Below are positions 22,436-35,400 of a stretch of 64,000 nt of DNA, piece by piece. The notes under the pieces are model-generated. The model did no database searches. It saw only the letters and a program-made list of their open reading frames with translations, and had not been told where the DNA came from. Origin of the DNA: Fallopia convolvulus (taxonomy: Eukaryota > Streptophyta > Magnoliopsida > Caryophyllales > Polygonaceae); the NCBI GenBank assembly GCA_964016875.1, contig OZ024726.1, positions 52,750,825 to 52,814,824 of the forward strand, given 5' to 3'. The position numbers and the translations under genes were made by a program. Every line of letters starts with the position of its first letter. The first letter of the stretch is position 1.

Positions 22436-24983
22436 CTAGGGGACAGACCCATGCATACGCATGGGGCAGGTTTTTTTCATGTGTATTTTTTTAAAAACGC
22501 TCTTTTTTAACAATGATTATCAAGATTGTTTTGTATAAATTTTCATTACACATGACATATACACATTTATTATTTAGGTATATATATCACATTATCACTA
22601 TAAAATGTTGGTTGCTATTATATCCCCTAAAATAATATTTGTAACTAAATTTACTTCATAAAAACTATATAACTATTTTATAATTAAAATTATATTTAAT
22701 TAGTTATATAAAATTTTCAACCCACAATTATCTAACGATTAAGGTGAAGAGTCTTAACCGATGGATTGCAAAAGCGTTTGGAAAATAATTTAATGATAAA
22801 AAATGATGACCATAGTGTAGATAAGCCTATGGGTATTTGTAAATTATTTATAACTTTTTTGTGTAGTTTTGGATCAATTTTATACTAATTACACGATTAC
22901 GTTACGATCTTCATAAATTTTTATTGCATATGATGGGACAATTTTTTTATATTCCCATTTATATTTGCATGACAATTTTCTTAATGTATTCTTTATTTTT
23001 TTTTCTAATCTATTAATTTTTTGGCTATTTTTGTTAATAGCGTGGAGTATGTACATAACTTGGTTAAAGAGTAATATAATGGAATTTTGTTGAAAAAAGA
23101 ATATAGCAAAAATAAATTAAAGTTAGAGAATCTTTTTCGAGAAAGACTCCTTGAGAATCTACAACTCAAATGAAACCGCAAATATTACAATGACCATAAG
23201 TAGGAGCGGGAAGGAAAATAATAATAACACGGAATTTACAATTCTTAGATTTTTCATCATGTTATAAAAAGGTAGAAACCATACTATAAGTAGATAATTT
23301 TAAAAGATGACCATATTTTACCTCTTCAATAATTGAAGATGGAGAGCTCGATTCGATTGAGTGCTTTAGCCATTGAACACTATTTTCTGCCAAATGAAGC
23401 GAGATACAAATAAAAGGTTGATAATATTATTAATATTTAAGATTTAAGATACACTATCTAATATACAATTGATAAGAGAATAAAAAACAATGATAATAAT
23501 GAAATAAAAATTAAGAATGCATACCTCATGAATGTTTGCATCAATGACTTGACTAAAGAGGTAGAGCTAATCTAGAAGATGCCTCCTTTCACTTATATGG
23601 TATTACTTATAGAAAAAATAAATGTTTAAGTGTTTCTAGCTATGATTTCTAAACAAAATTAGTCTTAATAGTGGAAGAATAAAAGTAATAAACGTTTTTC
23701 TTTTAATCTACCTATGAAGCGTTTTCATACCCATTAGTTTTTAAATAAATAGCCTCTTAAAGCTTAAAAATGTTATGCTAGATAATTAATAGGGTCAAAT
23801 AAATTAACATAATATTTGCATGCATTTAAACCTTGTAATGAAAAGGGGAAATTTGGTCTGACTTGGAGTTATAAAATTGATTTCAAGAATGTAATACGGA
23901 GTAATTGTTACAAAAATGTTATGCTAGAGAATTATTAGGGTCAAAATTAATTAACATAATATTTGCATGCATTTAAACCACTTTTTTTTTTGTAGAATGC
24001 ATTTAAACCTTGCAATAAAAAGGTGAAATTTGGTTTGACTTGGAGTTATAAATTTGATTTCAAGAATACAATAGTGTCAACATTCATAAGAAAATGAAAA
24101 GATTATTATATTTGTAATCATATAACATCAATTAATTCTAATAAATAAAAAATATAGTGTTTTTTAGTATTTAATTTGTTAAAGAGCATATTATATATAA
24201 AAATATATGGTTGAATTGAAATTATAAAAAATATAAATATATGAACATTTATTTTCATTTTTATTTTAAGTTTATAGTTTTATTTATTGTTATATTTATC
24301 ATATTAAAAAATGACATTGTTCAACCTCAAGCTTCAAGAACTTCAATATGTATGGAGTATTTTTTTTCTCTTTTTTTTTCCTCATATTATATTTTTGGAT
24401 TCATCATGTGTAAAAATGAACTAATGCGTATAATAATTATATGTATGGGGTGATATTGTTTTGTTAAATTTTTTCTATTATATTTTGGATTCATGATAAT
24501 AATTATAAGTATGTATGTTACGTATTTGTAATGTACTTATTTGTGAAAACTCTCCCCCTCATAGCATATTGTATAAATAGTATGCTAGCAAATATATTGT
24601 ATTCTAGTTTTTTTGGCAATGAATATCATAATTAATAATTTTTCATATAAAATATACATTGTTGTCAATTATGATATGAAAGGACTTTAGTTTTAAATTC
24701 TTTTTTAAATAACATGTAAATTGATTGCTAAAAATATATATGTATTATAGATATGTGTAATAATATGGTATATATCCATTTTGTATAATCGCATTTTAAA
24801 TATGTCAAATGATCTTTATAAACTTGAAATGCATCGCAAACTCATTACATACAATTTATTAAGGGGAATAATACAAAATATATACAAAATATTTTGATTG
24901 GGTGGACAAGTAATTTAAGGATTAAAAATTTATTAGACACAATAAATGTGGGCATGTACACAACTTTATATATGTAGTATAGA
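22436..24983 (-). mobile_element. Helitron D of the array
   Basis: The 3' end (minus) is at 22436: CTAG, then the hairpin CCCATGC-ATAC-GCATGGG at 22448-22465. The 5' end is at 24983, TATATATGTAGTATAGA followed by T on the plus strand. Its right roughly 400 bp repeat those of Helitron B/C (22040-22435 against 24560-24983), so both share a family 5' end. Its CTAG abuts directly the terminal GA of the previous Helitron. No coding potential for RepHel is visible. Confidence 0.8.
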
Positions 24984-25118
24984 TATACAAATTTTAACGT
25001 TGTTGTAATAGGCCCAATTCAATCTTCACCTGAGCCCACAGGAGGAATGGACTTTCAGCCCACTGATTGATAGTTACATTTAGATCAAAATTTATTTACA
25101 CGAGTAACACGACAATAA
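24984..25118. other. Short spacer between Helitrons
   Basis: 135 bp of sequence without recognisable features; it may be the remaining host flank. Confidence 0.5.
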
Positions 25119-26423
25119 TCTATGTATATATATAAAAGACGCAAGGAATAAGGCCACCACGTTGCACCACCTAGGATTTTTCTACGTGTCGTTCTCACAT
25201 TAAGCCACCTAGGATTTCGCCACATAGGATTTTTTATTTTGGAAATTTATATATGTTGATATTATTTTAGCATAATATAGAAATAGGATAAAATAATCTA
25301 GGAAAGATAGATTCTATCTAACATAAAATTGTTATCTAAGGTTAAATCTTAAGTACTAATGTTAAATATTTGATATGATAATTTATTTAAATTAAAAATA
25401 TTATATTTAAAATAAAATAAAGTATAAAAGCATTAAATATTTGGTAAAATGATATTGATGAATGTTATTTATAATAATTTATTTAAGTTATTTTTTCTAT
25501 CATATTATAAGCTATCTGCCACGTAGGATTTTACCATGTGCCACCTAGGATTTTTTGTACATGTCATTTTCATGTTGATCCATTAGGATTTTGCCACATA
25601 GAATTTTTTTTAATTTTTCACATTTTATATATATTGAAAAGATTCTATCTAACATAAAATAAACTATAGTATATAGGATAGATTCTAAGTATATAATTTA
25701 TTATATCTAAAAGATTTTATCTAAAATTAAAATAAATTATATACGTTTTCGAGCCACCTCATTGATTTTGGCACAAGCTTATATGTAAAAAATATATTTT
25801 ATTTATATTATTTTAGCTTTTTCAATTAAATTCTTTTCTATATTATGTGAAAATTTTAATTCGAATTTTAATTCGAATTTTAATTAAAAATAATAAAAAA
25901 ATAATAATTTATATTTATCGTTTTATCTATTTATATAGAATATTTATCTTAAATCAAATTTTGATTAAGAAAAGTAAAATTTTTAATATCTAGAAAATTT
26001 TATTTTGATAAAATTTACATTATGTTTTAATTAATTTCCTTTTTGACTTATTCATGTAAATATAGAAGATGTTTTTATCTTTAAAAAATTTAATTTTTAT
26101 TCATATTTTTTTTTTATCTTTTCTTATTAGTGATTTTTTAACTATTTATCAAAAAGATTTTTGAAAGGATTCAATTTGATTAAAAAATATAAGAATTTAT
26201 ATTATTTTTGCCTTTTTATCTAATTTTTAAAATGATTTTTAAATTTTAATGACTTTACTTAAAAATATTTTTTTATTATTTTAAATAAATATATTACCAT
26301 TGAGACATCAAAATCATATTGGACTCATCTTAACAATTTTATAGAAATATTCAATTTATAATATGCATAAAAATAATTTTATAATTGTGTGGTAGTCGTG
26401 CAAGGCACGACGGGTATAACTAG
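25119..26423 (+). mobile_element. Helitron on the plus strand (1305 bp)
   Basis: It starts TCTATGTATATATATAAAAG after host A and ends with the perfect hairpin GTCGTGC-AAG-GCACGAC (26395-26411), followed by GGGTATAACTAG before host T. The internal sequence has repeated GCCACCTAGGATTTT-like words near its 5' part (25170-25230 and 25510-25600). It is non-coding. Confidence 0.9.
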
Positions 26424-27315
26424 TTAGTGAATAAAGGAATAAAGATTTAATTAAAGAAAAATATTAATTATTTTTAGTTTAATGAATTTTTGATTTTTTT
26501 CGTATTTCAGAGAATATATATACAGTAAAGTTACTAATTAAATTGGCACATTTCTTGTAAGTGGCATATCAAATTTAATGTGGGAAAATTGGCTGTTATC
26601 AAGTGATTCATGACATGAAATCCAAATATACGTTGACATCGTTTTCAAGTACCATATTCCAAATGACATGCATGATAGTCTTTCTCTAAATTACCCTAAG
26701 TTGCCAAGATAATTATTATTTTTTGTTTGTTGTTTGTTTGAAGAAATAATAATTGGAAGTCACACGTCGTATGAAAGAGATTACTTTCAAAAATCTTACT
26801 CATTATACTAGTCAAACAGAGCATTCTACTGAAAATGGTTGGCACTTGCCACTTGCCACAAGACTCCAAAAATCCAAATCTTGTGACCCTTCATGTAACC
26901 TAATATATTTTTTTGGTTAAAACTTATAGAGTTATATACACTATACGCAAATAAACATAAACGAAATAAATTAATTAAATTTAATTACTCCTCTACATCT
27001 ACGATGATACTCCATACCAGTTTTATAGAAAGAAATTAGAGTATATAAAGTAATTATTGATAATGCAATAGTATATTTCATCAAAAAGGAAAGATATTTT
27101 TTATTTCTTATTTTATCTTTTTTTGTTCATCCAAGTTAAAGGCAGGGGTTTGTGGCTCTGCCTCACTCTTCTTAATAAAGCTTGTCTTCTTCTCCTTTCC
27201 ACTTCTAAACCCACTTTGGCATCTCATCTCTACCGCTTTAATTCCCCAACCTTTTCTGCACTGCCTTTTCTTCCACTTCATTTTGTTCTAAGAAAACAAA
27301 CAGCAGAGATTGAAG
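26424..27315. other. Upstream region of the LPR-like gene
   Basis: AT-rich without other genes. A TATATAAA word at about 27042 lies about 270 bp before the ATG and could be the TATA box. The last 200 bp are pyrimidine-rich and read as a 5' leader. Confidence 0.4.
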
Positions 27316-30300
27316 ATGGCTTATCAATTTCAAAAAACCAGTCTTGATCGTCGCATCCATTTACTAATTGTCCTCAATTTGGGATTAACTCTGTTACTAA
27401 TTGTCCCGAGTGCGTTGTCCGAAGGAGATGACGACGACGGGTCGAATCTATGGGGCCCGACCCGATTGGAGATGTTCGTCGACGAGCTTCCAATGGTTCC
27501 CAAGATCTATGGCTATGGCGTCGTTCATGGGAAACCGGTTTCCAAGTCTCTTGAAATCGGCATGTTTTATAAGAAATGGGTACGTCTGATTCTAGCTCCC
27601 TCCCTCGCCTCTTGATTAATTAGTTTCAGTTCATTTTTGTTAGAACATGCAATTTGTCCATGCTTAATTTCTATTTGTGATTGGTTGATTGAATTTAGTT
27701 AAGAACATGAAGAGTGTGTTTTGGTTGTTGGAGCAAATCATCTATGCATGACCATTATTGGGAGTGTTAACTAGACTCTTCCATCATCAAAGTCAAAGTC
27801 AAATGGGTCAAGTTTTAATAATTCGGTGCTACATTTTAGGAGTTGAAAAAGTCTTATTCTTATATTTGTGAAACTAATTCCTTATTTAGTGGGTTCACTA
27901 TTCCTTATGAATAGCCCACGATCTCGTTTCTGTTTAGTATCTTTACTTGTATATATATTTGTATTTGTGTCCATAGAAATAGTCAAGAAATTCTATCATT
28001 TTCTCCTTGAATTGTAAGTTTAATGGTCCAACGGAATAGGTTTGACCGAATTAATTGAGCCCTTAAATGTAGTTAATTAATGTAAATGCCTAAGACCAAA
28101 AAAAAATCATACTAATTGCAATTTTCGGGTAAATAGAGCGGTGAGTATGTTTTATTTCAAGGGTACTTGTTTAGATTTCTATAAACCTTGTTAAGTAACC
28201 TTTATTCCTTTTAAGCAAAAAAAAAGTAACCTTTATTCCTTCCCTTAAGCTAATGCAACAATGAAAATAAATTTATTCCTACCCCTAATTAAGCTTCAAG
28301 TGTACTTAGCTTGTTTCAATTTTCATACTCCGTTAGTGTGTATCGTAAAGATATGTTTAGTTGTTTACCCCAGCTAGTGATGATTAGTGAATTTGTTGTC
28401 AATCCTAATTTCCACTTTAGTTTGGTCAATGAAAGAAGTGAATTTCCCTTCTAATAGTATGATTTATGAACCTCTTTTTGTTCATTCACGTATACTTATC
28501 GTTGCAAAATTAAGATAGGATGTAAAAGGTTCTTTGTGAATAAAGCAAAAACATTTAGGATATTAAGCTCACACAACGTGGCATGTTTTAAACCATATAT
28601 ATGCATAAAAATCGATTGTTTTGATATGTGATCTGAAAATGTGACATAACTTTTTCATAAAGATAAACTAAACAATGTCTTCTGACGTCTAATCAAACGG
28701 TTAAGTCTTTAGAGTATACTTTTAGTGATTTCCGCTTCAACTTTTATGAGCATTGTCTATTATACTAAACAAAACGATTTAACTAAAAAATGAAAAATAA
28801 CTCAAATGCGTGACAATTTGAACTTAAAGTAATGGGAACTTGGTTCTGTAATAACAAAGCAACTTAAGTGAACATGAGTCCTTCGAAAGTCTAGTCATTT
28901 TTTTGGTCAAGTAAGGCAAGTCTAATTTGTACAGCTATAAACAACCCATACATGATTATATAAAGAAAATCTTCAATGGAAAGTATAAATCAAAAGAACC
29001 TTTTGTCAATCTGGCCCGCTTGAAAGAGATACCTGAAATTTCAGAAATCGATCACACTGTATACTCTTAGGAAAATTCCAATATTCCTATTCCTAACTTT
29101 TGAAACTTGTGCAAGTAAAGCACTTCCGATAGTAGCCTCTTGTGTTTTTTATTCTGTCTTTTATATCAACTGGAATACATTCTGAAACGTTATACTCCAT
29201 CCACTATTCTAAATTAATTGTTATTTTCTTCTAAAATAATCTTGTTAGTCCGACCAAAAAAAAATAATCTTGTTAGTTGTTGTATTAGAATTTCAAATAA
29301 TGAGTTATGAGGTTTGTCATTGGAAAAAATTTATAAAATCCATATAAAGGTGAGCTCAATCTAACCTCTTGTATATAAATCTTGATAAAACCACGGTATG
29401 TGACTAATTTGATTTAGTGACTTGTGACTGACTGTTCGACCCCTTATCAATTGGTGCAGAAATTCCACCGGGACTTACCATGGACCCCAGTATTCGCATA
29501 CGGTACATCTCGGGGCACCGCAACGATCCCTGGTCCCACAATCGAAGCCATCCAAGGGGTCGACACCTACATTACGTGGCAAAATCACCTCCCTCCACAT
29601 CACATCTTACCGTGGGACCCAACGATCCCGGTGGCAGTGCCCGCCAGCAAGAAGGGCATCCCCACCGTAGTGCACCTCCACGGGGGCATCCACGCGCCTA
29701 CAAGCGACGGGCACTCACACGCCTGGTTCACTGCCGGGTTCGAAGACAAGGGCGCCACGTGGAGCAACATGACGTATCACTATCCTAATCAGCAACAACC
29801 GGGGAATTTGTGGTACCATGACCATGCCATGGGCTTGACCCGGGTCAATCTTCTAGCTGGCCTAGCTGGAGCGTACGTGGTTCGACAGCCTAGTGTCGAG
29901 GATCCACTCGGGCTACCTTCTGGAGACGAGTTTGATCGTGTTTTGGTGGTTTCTGATCGCGGGTTTCTTACGAATGGTTCCATTTACATGGATCCCAAAG
30001 GTATTATTGCATAAAGAGAATATTTGTATGCTAGGCCCGTTACACGCACGACCCCCAGATTTATCGGCCCATCGGACTTTAATATAGTTGAATTCATAGA
30101 TTTAGTGTGTTGCTGGTGTGTTTATTTGTAGGAAACAATCCTACAATTCATCCGGTATGGCAGCCAGAGTACTTCGGAGATGTGATCGTTGTGAATGGGA
30201 AGGCATGGCCGAAGCTGACAGTACGACGTCATAAATACAGGTTCAGAATTATCAACACCAGCAACGCCCGTTTCTTCAGGCTACAATTCAGCAACGGCCT

Positions 30301-31704
30301 TCATTTCATCCACGTGGGATCTGACTCAGCCTACCACCACAAGCCCGTCCAAAGCAAGCAGTTTTTGCTGGCGCCGTCAGAGATAGCCGATGTCATCGTT
30401 GACTTTTCAAAGTCAGACTCAGATCATGCTATCTTGGTCAACGATGCAAATTATCCTTTCCCCACAGGTAACCAAATCGAATTATATATACCCTTGAAAA
30501 CCCGGCTATAGTGTAAACTTTTATATATAGAATTAACACAATATTTCAAAGTTAGCTTTCTACATAGCAATGTATGTACTATGTAGGACTCTATTTCGAA
30601 TCAAAAAAAAAAAAAATAGGCAGGATTCTAAGAATGGTTAGCATTAGGATCGTACACTAGTGTCAAGATTATTAGGCCATTGTTAGATTGCACTATTGCT
30701 AGATGATATTGTTACATATATAAGTTCGTAGACTTATGATCGGTTACTACCAAACCTATAAATTACTAAATTTTGAAACCGCTTGACAATCTCATCCATT
30801 CAACTTTATAAACATAACAATAATTAAGCAATTCATAACACATTTGGTTCTTGTTTGGACAACCCAGGCGATCCAGTGAATGAAGCGAACAGCAAGGTGA
30901 TGAGATTCAACATCCGAGGTTCACCAAGATCCGACCCGTCACGAGTCCCAGCACAATTACTAAAATACCCTTCACCAGACTTATCCACGGTGGCACAAAC
31001 ACGGTACATCACCCTGTACGAGTACACGAGCGACATCGATGAGCCGACGCATCTCTACATCAACGGCTTATCCTACGAGGACCCGGCCACGGAGATTCCC
31101 AAGGCAGGGACCAGCGAGGTGTGGTACATGATCAATCTGACGGACGACAACCACCCGATCCACGTCCACCTGGCCTTGTTCGTGGCACTGAATCAAACGG
31201 AGCTTGTGGGGCTTGATGAGTTCAAGAAGTGTATGCAGCGATTGAATAACGCGGAGAGGTGTAGGGTTAACCGTCACGCGCGTGGGAAGCACGTGCCGGT
31301 CCCGGGTTACGAGAAGGGGTGGAAGAATGTGTTTAAGTTGAAGCCAGGGTACGTGACTAAGTTGTACTTGAGATTCTCCTATATACACACTGATGAGTCG
31401 TATCGGTTCGACGTGACTGCTGAGCCGGGTTACATCTACCATTGCCATGTAAGTTTAATCATCTTTTTCCTGCTTTCCATGCAGTATTAAGTGTCATTTT
31501 GGCCTTCTGATTTGTATTAATTAATGGTTGTGATTTTAGATTTTTTAGGTAGAAAGTTATTGATGGATTATAAGTTATAATAATTGTTTTGTGTAAATGC
31601 AGCTAGTTGAGATTTTTGCTAAAATTGATGCTATTGCTATGTGTGTGCAGATATTGGACCATGAAGATAATGTGATGATGAGGCCATTCAAGTTGTCCAA
31701 TTAG
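27316..31704 (+). CDS. LOW PHOSPHATE ROOT (LPR1/LPR2)-like multicopper ferroxidase
   Basis: There are five exons: 27316-27579, 29460-30000, 30132-30467, 30868-31448 and 31651-31704, giving 591 aa, all GT-AG with closing phases. This is close to the length of Arabidopsis LPR1/LPR2. A hydrophobic signal segment spans residues about 15-34 (LLIVLNLGLTLLLIV). The cupredoxin copper motifs are all present: H160-L-H162, H208-D-H210 in WYHDHAMG, H476-PI-H479-V-H481, and H572-C-H574-ILD-H578 with the candidate axial Met583. Other LPR signatures are KFHRDLP, AYGTSR, HILPWDP and PEYFGDVIVVNGKAWP. Known role: cell-wall/ER oxidation of Fe2+ to Fe3+, which drives root growth arrest under low phosphate. It is not a laccase or ascorbate oxidase, which lack these LPR blocks. 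Intron 1 is 1.9 kb. The ATG at 27316 gives the signal peptide. Confidence 0.95.
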
Positions 31705-32497
31705 CTACATATATAATCATCTTTTTAACACTTACAATCTCTCGAGATCGAGTGCAGCATAGCTTAATCATCATAAGTGAATTGATCACCATGAATATAT
31801 CTCCAAGCTTGTACCTATGTTTGCTGTATCCTTGAAGATCCTCTTGGAAAAAAAACATTGTTTGGGTGCGGGTGGTGACATGGACTAGCAGAATTTGAGT
31901 GCACGTCAGACTTTCGGTGTCAATTGTGTGCGCTTGGTTTGGTCCCTTTATAAAAGAGACTTTCGATTGAAAATCACGAACTACTTCTCCATCAGTTGCC
32001 CGGTTTCCGTCGGGAACAACTTCACTAAGGTGTTACCGGATATCTAAGCAGAAGGAAAACCACCCTAGCCAATAGGGGTGGCGAACCTTCCACTTATATA
32101 CGACACATTGGAAGTCATGAATTCTCATTGTGGATTCCAATTGGGATATTTTCATAACAACCTCAAGAATAAAGCTTGCGAACTCTGACAACAAGGAAAA
32201 ACAAAAAGAAAAATAGTCAAAATTTGCTTCGAGCCTTCGTGCCAAATGTCCCCATCATATATTAGTCGTCAGCCTCCCGTAATCCAACTATTGCAAGAGT
32301 TCGCATTAAACATCCCAATATCATTTTACACCCACCACATCAATTTACAATTAAAACAATTTTCTAACAAAACCAGCCTCGTGTAAAAATACTGCTGTTA
32401 CAGCAGACCAAAATCACCTCCTCTGTTATGTGAATGGAGAGGCAGACTGACTTTGTGAACTCAGCTCAATGAAGAAACTGAACAGAACAAGACGCTT
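31705..32497. other. Convergent intergenic region between LPR-like and FAB1-like genes
   Basis: It should contain the 3' UTRs of both genes. No coding sequence is recognised and no clear repeat boundary was seen. Confidence 0.5.
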
Positions 32498-35400
32498 TCA
32501 TGACGACCATTGATCAGGCACGGTGAGAAAGTAGGCTGTCATCGCCTTCCTAAACCTTAGCTTGTACTGCTTCGGGGAAATTATGGTCGGAGAAGCGTTT
32601 TTCGGGCCACCTAGGATTCCCGATGCCTTCACCCACGTCTCGAGATGCTTATCCCACGTGTACTGTCTCATGTAGTCTATGATTCCAAGAACCAACTCTT
32701 TACGCTCCTCGTCCACGCCCACTAGCAATGAGTAGTCCATGACATCTACAGACTGCAAAAATAAATAAATATTTAGGCATACATTAACAAATATAGAGGG
32801 GGCGCATCCTCGTGCTCATTGGCTTTTACAGCCTTTGAGATGGATTTAGTCCCTATTTCAATTTTGGTGCATTCTAACTAAATTCAGTTATTATTGTCAC
32901 AAAGCTGCATTTCAATTTTTCTTGGGTCTATCGGGCGTACCCCCTTTCCTTTGGGCAGGGGTACCCCCATCTTGACCCCCTAGATTCCGCTGTAGCAGAG
33001 CCTCACTGGGTCAATGATGATGATGACGACGACATTAACAAATATAGTCCACTTTGATGTCTATCATACATTGATCAAAATTTCAAATGAAGATTCTTAC
33101 CGCCAAAAAGGAAGTATCATTCCAAACAGCTCTCTCAAGACTTCTCTTTGCTTTGCTGCCGAGAAAAATGGGATTTGTTCTCAAAGCTTCCAAGAAATTC
33201 ATATCAAGAAGCACTTTATCTGCTCCGGTTTTATCTGCATTGTAACGAGAACGGGAAGAGCCCTTCAAATCATACACCCTGGATATATTTCTTTCAAAGA
33301 AGAGATTCTCCATCACCATCAAATCTATTTTTGTTTCCTTGCCGCCTCTCAGGGTTTTAACCGACACCTGCAATGAAGTAAAGCAACAATCAATGAATTG
33401 AAGACAGATAAAAGAAAAAAGAATTCAGGACAAAATGGAAGTAAACCTAACCTGATAAATACCAAGAACTTTCGCAAGGCAAGTTGGGCTCCTGGAATTG
33501 AGAGAATCAGTCATATATCTGAAATAGTCAGGTGCAAAGTCCTCAAAAGATTCCAACTCCGTCTTGGTCACTTGTTTGATTATGAACCTGTCATCCATTG
33601 ATTTAGCAAAATATACGTTACTCTTTCCACCCTGCGCTGTCCATTTCTTGCACCGACTCAAGGAACGCACAAAATCAACTTCAGTAGGGCAGCATTTCCT
33701 TCTGAGCATTTCGAATTGCTTGGCAAAATAACAGGTTACAGAGAATTTTGCTTTACCAGCACCACTAGCAGAATCATCCTCGAATGAGACTTTTAAGTGT
33801 GGGGACTTCTTTGAACTATGAAACAAGCTACTGATTCTCGGTGATGCATCTTCAGAACCGTAGCTCATGTAATCCAAATCAACAGATCCAAAAGATGTCC
33901 AGGGTGAAATACTAGAAGGTGTAAGATCATCTCCACTAGTATAACTGAAAGAAGAACTGCCTTCAAGGTCATTCAATTTGCTGCAAATCCAATCCTCGTG
34001 CTCTTTAGATGTAAGAGCATACGATATTATGCTAGTGGGCTCATCATCATAAACAGCGATCGCCAAATTGTTGAGACTCGTATGTGGAAGAAGGAATCTT
34101 GCCCCTTCAGCCAGATGAGATGCACATGAGATATATGTTGCAGGAGAACTGAGCATAAACATTTCGGCTTCTTGAGGAGAAATTGAAGGGTCAACATGGA
34201 AAGATTTGACTGTTGACAAGTGCAAAGGTGAAGGTAGAGACGCTTTGTGAAGTCTCTCCCTAAATCTCATAGTGGAGTCAAAGGAATAAACTCTTGCAGG
34301 AGGCATGAGCATTTTACGCTGCAAATTTTTTACTTGACTTGTACCAAGACAAGGTTCATCCAAAAGTAGATGCGCAAAATGTGATTTTAATGGATGTTGA
34401 TCTAGGCCTGTCCATGCAGAATCTATCTTATCTGACAAATTAGATGCAGAAGAGGAGCTGACAATATCTGCTCTTGTACTATCCGACTTCATCTCATCCC
34501 TTAGCTCAGAGGTGGAGCTCCAACGAGACCTAAGCAGAGAATGGAGATAACAAAACCGATACTCCCAAACATATGCACTGATTAAAAGGGAATGACGAAG
34601 ATTATTCAGTTCCAATATATTCACTCCTTTCGCTATCCATAGAGAAGTATCTCCAATATCTCGATGTAGGAAAACCTGTAAGAAGAGCATATATCAAATG
34701 AAATCCTTGAATCATCTCAAAAGTTATTTTCTGGTTTTCATCACAAACAAATTTCAATCAATAGCATCTTTAAAACTCCAAAAGTATTTCGCAAATATAC
34801 TGTGCAAATTTTTTTAGCAGAAAACTCCAAAAGTACCCTTATACAGGACCATATACATTCTGACAGTAATGTTGAAGGGCAAAATTTTCACTTGATAGTA
34901 AAATATTTGGTACTAGTGGAGGCTAACTAAATTCCCTCTATTAAAACATGGGAGTATAATAAACAACAAGCTGCAGAACTAGAATTAAGAAAGGGATTCA
35001 GGTTCTGATCAACCACAGCACTTACATAATAGTCATTTCTTTCCTTGGCAATGAGATCTTTCATTGCAATAATCTCTTTGTTCAAGTCTTTACTATTAGA
35101 TGTTCCTTTGCTTAGAGATGTACTCTTTTGCTTCATGAAATCAAGCACATCAGTTATCTCCGCATACAAGGTCTCCATTCTGCTCTTGAGCTGTACAACA
35201 AAGGAAAGCATGTAACAATTACAGTCAAAAGTCAAAACTAAGAGAAGTAGAGTAGCAATCCCTTGCAAAAGTAATTCTGACAAAATAAAAACAAGCACGT
35301 AATATTCAAAAAAGAAAAAGAACCTCAGCAACTTCCTTTCTTAGCCATTCTTGTTTACTATGACCATTGAATTCTAGCACTGATGGAGGCAAGCGAACTG

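Noticed and set aside
29480..29788. Overlapping ORFs in LPR and FAB1 exons on other frames or strands
   Set aside because: They are shadows of GC-rich exons; only one frame carries conserved domain motifs and correct splice phases.
27316..31704. Laccase or ascorbate oxidase identity for the multicopper oxidase
   Set aside because: The KFHRDLP, AYGTSR and HILPWDP blocks, the exon structure and the 591-aa length fit the LPR family instead.
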